Assembly (NCBI GenBank): GCA_902775375.1
Contig: CACYLU010000013.1
Location: 1-63,630, forward strand
Length of the DNA stretch: 63,630 bases
Direction: 5' to 3'
DNA from: an uncultured Bacteroidales bacterium
Lineage (GTDB): Bacteria > Bacteroidota > Bacteroidia > Bacteroidales > Bacteroidaceae
Positions 63,387 through 63,630 of this stretch are shown in pieces. Below the pieces are notes generated by a model. It was not told the origin of the DNA. It worked only from the letters and a program-made list of their open reading frames with translations, and made no database searches. Both the position numbers and the translations under genes were made by a program. How positions within the stretch are numbered: position 1 is the stretch's first letter; the number at the start of each line of letters is the position of its first letter.

Positions 63387-63405
63387 CTCTGCAAGGCTTG
63401 CAGAG
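63387..63405. repeat. GCAAGGCTTGC palindrome, copy 4
   Basis: CTCTGC (63387-63392) pairs with GCAGAG (63400-63405) around AAGGCTT. It is the same 11-mer as copies 1-3 read on the other strand and may end the protease transcript. The remaining bases to 63630 hold no gene I can support. Confidence 0.55.
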
Positions 63406-63630
63406 TGTATGTTGTTGGAATTCTAGTTAATTATTTCTATATTTGAAACATGATTAGTGAAGATGCTGGGATATGAAGCCCTAAACAATTGGTATCAAAA
63501 TGAAAAAGAAATTGGTGAAGAATTCATGTGAAAGTGTTTGAGAACTTTATAAGTATCTGTAACACAGGTAGAAACGAATATGCCCTGAAGTTGAAAGGTA
63601 CAAAAAAGTGCAATTTACAATTTGCCGTTT

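Overview
The window is a chromosomal segment of a Bacteroidota bacterium, most likely Bacteroidales and Prevotella-like. The evidence is: TAnnTTTG promoter boxes with TTTG about 19-20 nt upstream instead of sigma70 -35/-10 boxes, A/T-rich start contexts without Shine-Dalgarno sequences, many lipoprotein signal peptides, a NigD-like protein, a MetH without activation domain, an OmpH-like lipoprotein and an M49 dipeptidyl peptidase.

Bases 1-45 are the 3' end of a 5S rRNA with its terminator, so an rRNA operon ends here. Bases 165-7493 hold a leucine/isoleucine operon, leuA-leuC-leuD-cimA-leuB plus a lipoprotein hydrolase. A well-formed attenuator precedes it: a 29-codon leader peptide rich in Ile and Leu codons, a 12-bp antiterminator and a Rho-independent terminator. 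A small AraC-type regulator and a 1.1-kb non-coding stretch with two repeat structures follow.

Bases 9.3-47.4 kb are mostly housekeeping and envelope functions: DPP III, a Fur-type regulator with purA, GH29 and GH43 glycosidases, hisS, an esterase cluster, a CMD-cupin protein, a Tat-exported phosphoesterase, two S41 peptidases, pepD, an OmpH-like protein, mnmA, smpB, metH, mltF, udk, DsbD, a PurF-like protein lacking the N-terminal cysteine, pepT and gcvT. At the end lies a free-standing ftsZ-like gene interrupted by an amber codon at a normally conserved glutamine.

From about 47.4 kb the character changes to accessory DNA, visibly more AT-rich, with gene remnants (ORF6N fragment, frameshifted gene), dispersed palindromes and proteins of unknown function. 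The centre is a tight six-gene operon (50120-60062): WYL regulator, thioredoxin-GNAT fusion, DUF1848 protein, a 1742-residue methyltransferase-like/DUF559-like nuclease/RecQ-like helicase fusion, a coiled-coil tail-anchored membrane protein and a trypsin-like protease. I regard this as the best candidate for an undescribed (probably anti-phage) system. A dyad-promoter module (inverted repeat TTrCGAA-N6/7-TTCGyAA followed by TACCTTyG) recurs upstream of the operon and upstream of two retropepsin-like protease genes at 60396 and 62921, suggesting one regulon across 49.8-63.4 kb. Two copies of a 165-bp element also lie in this region.
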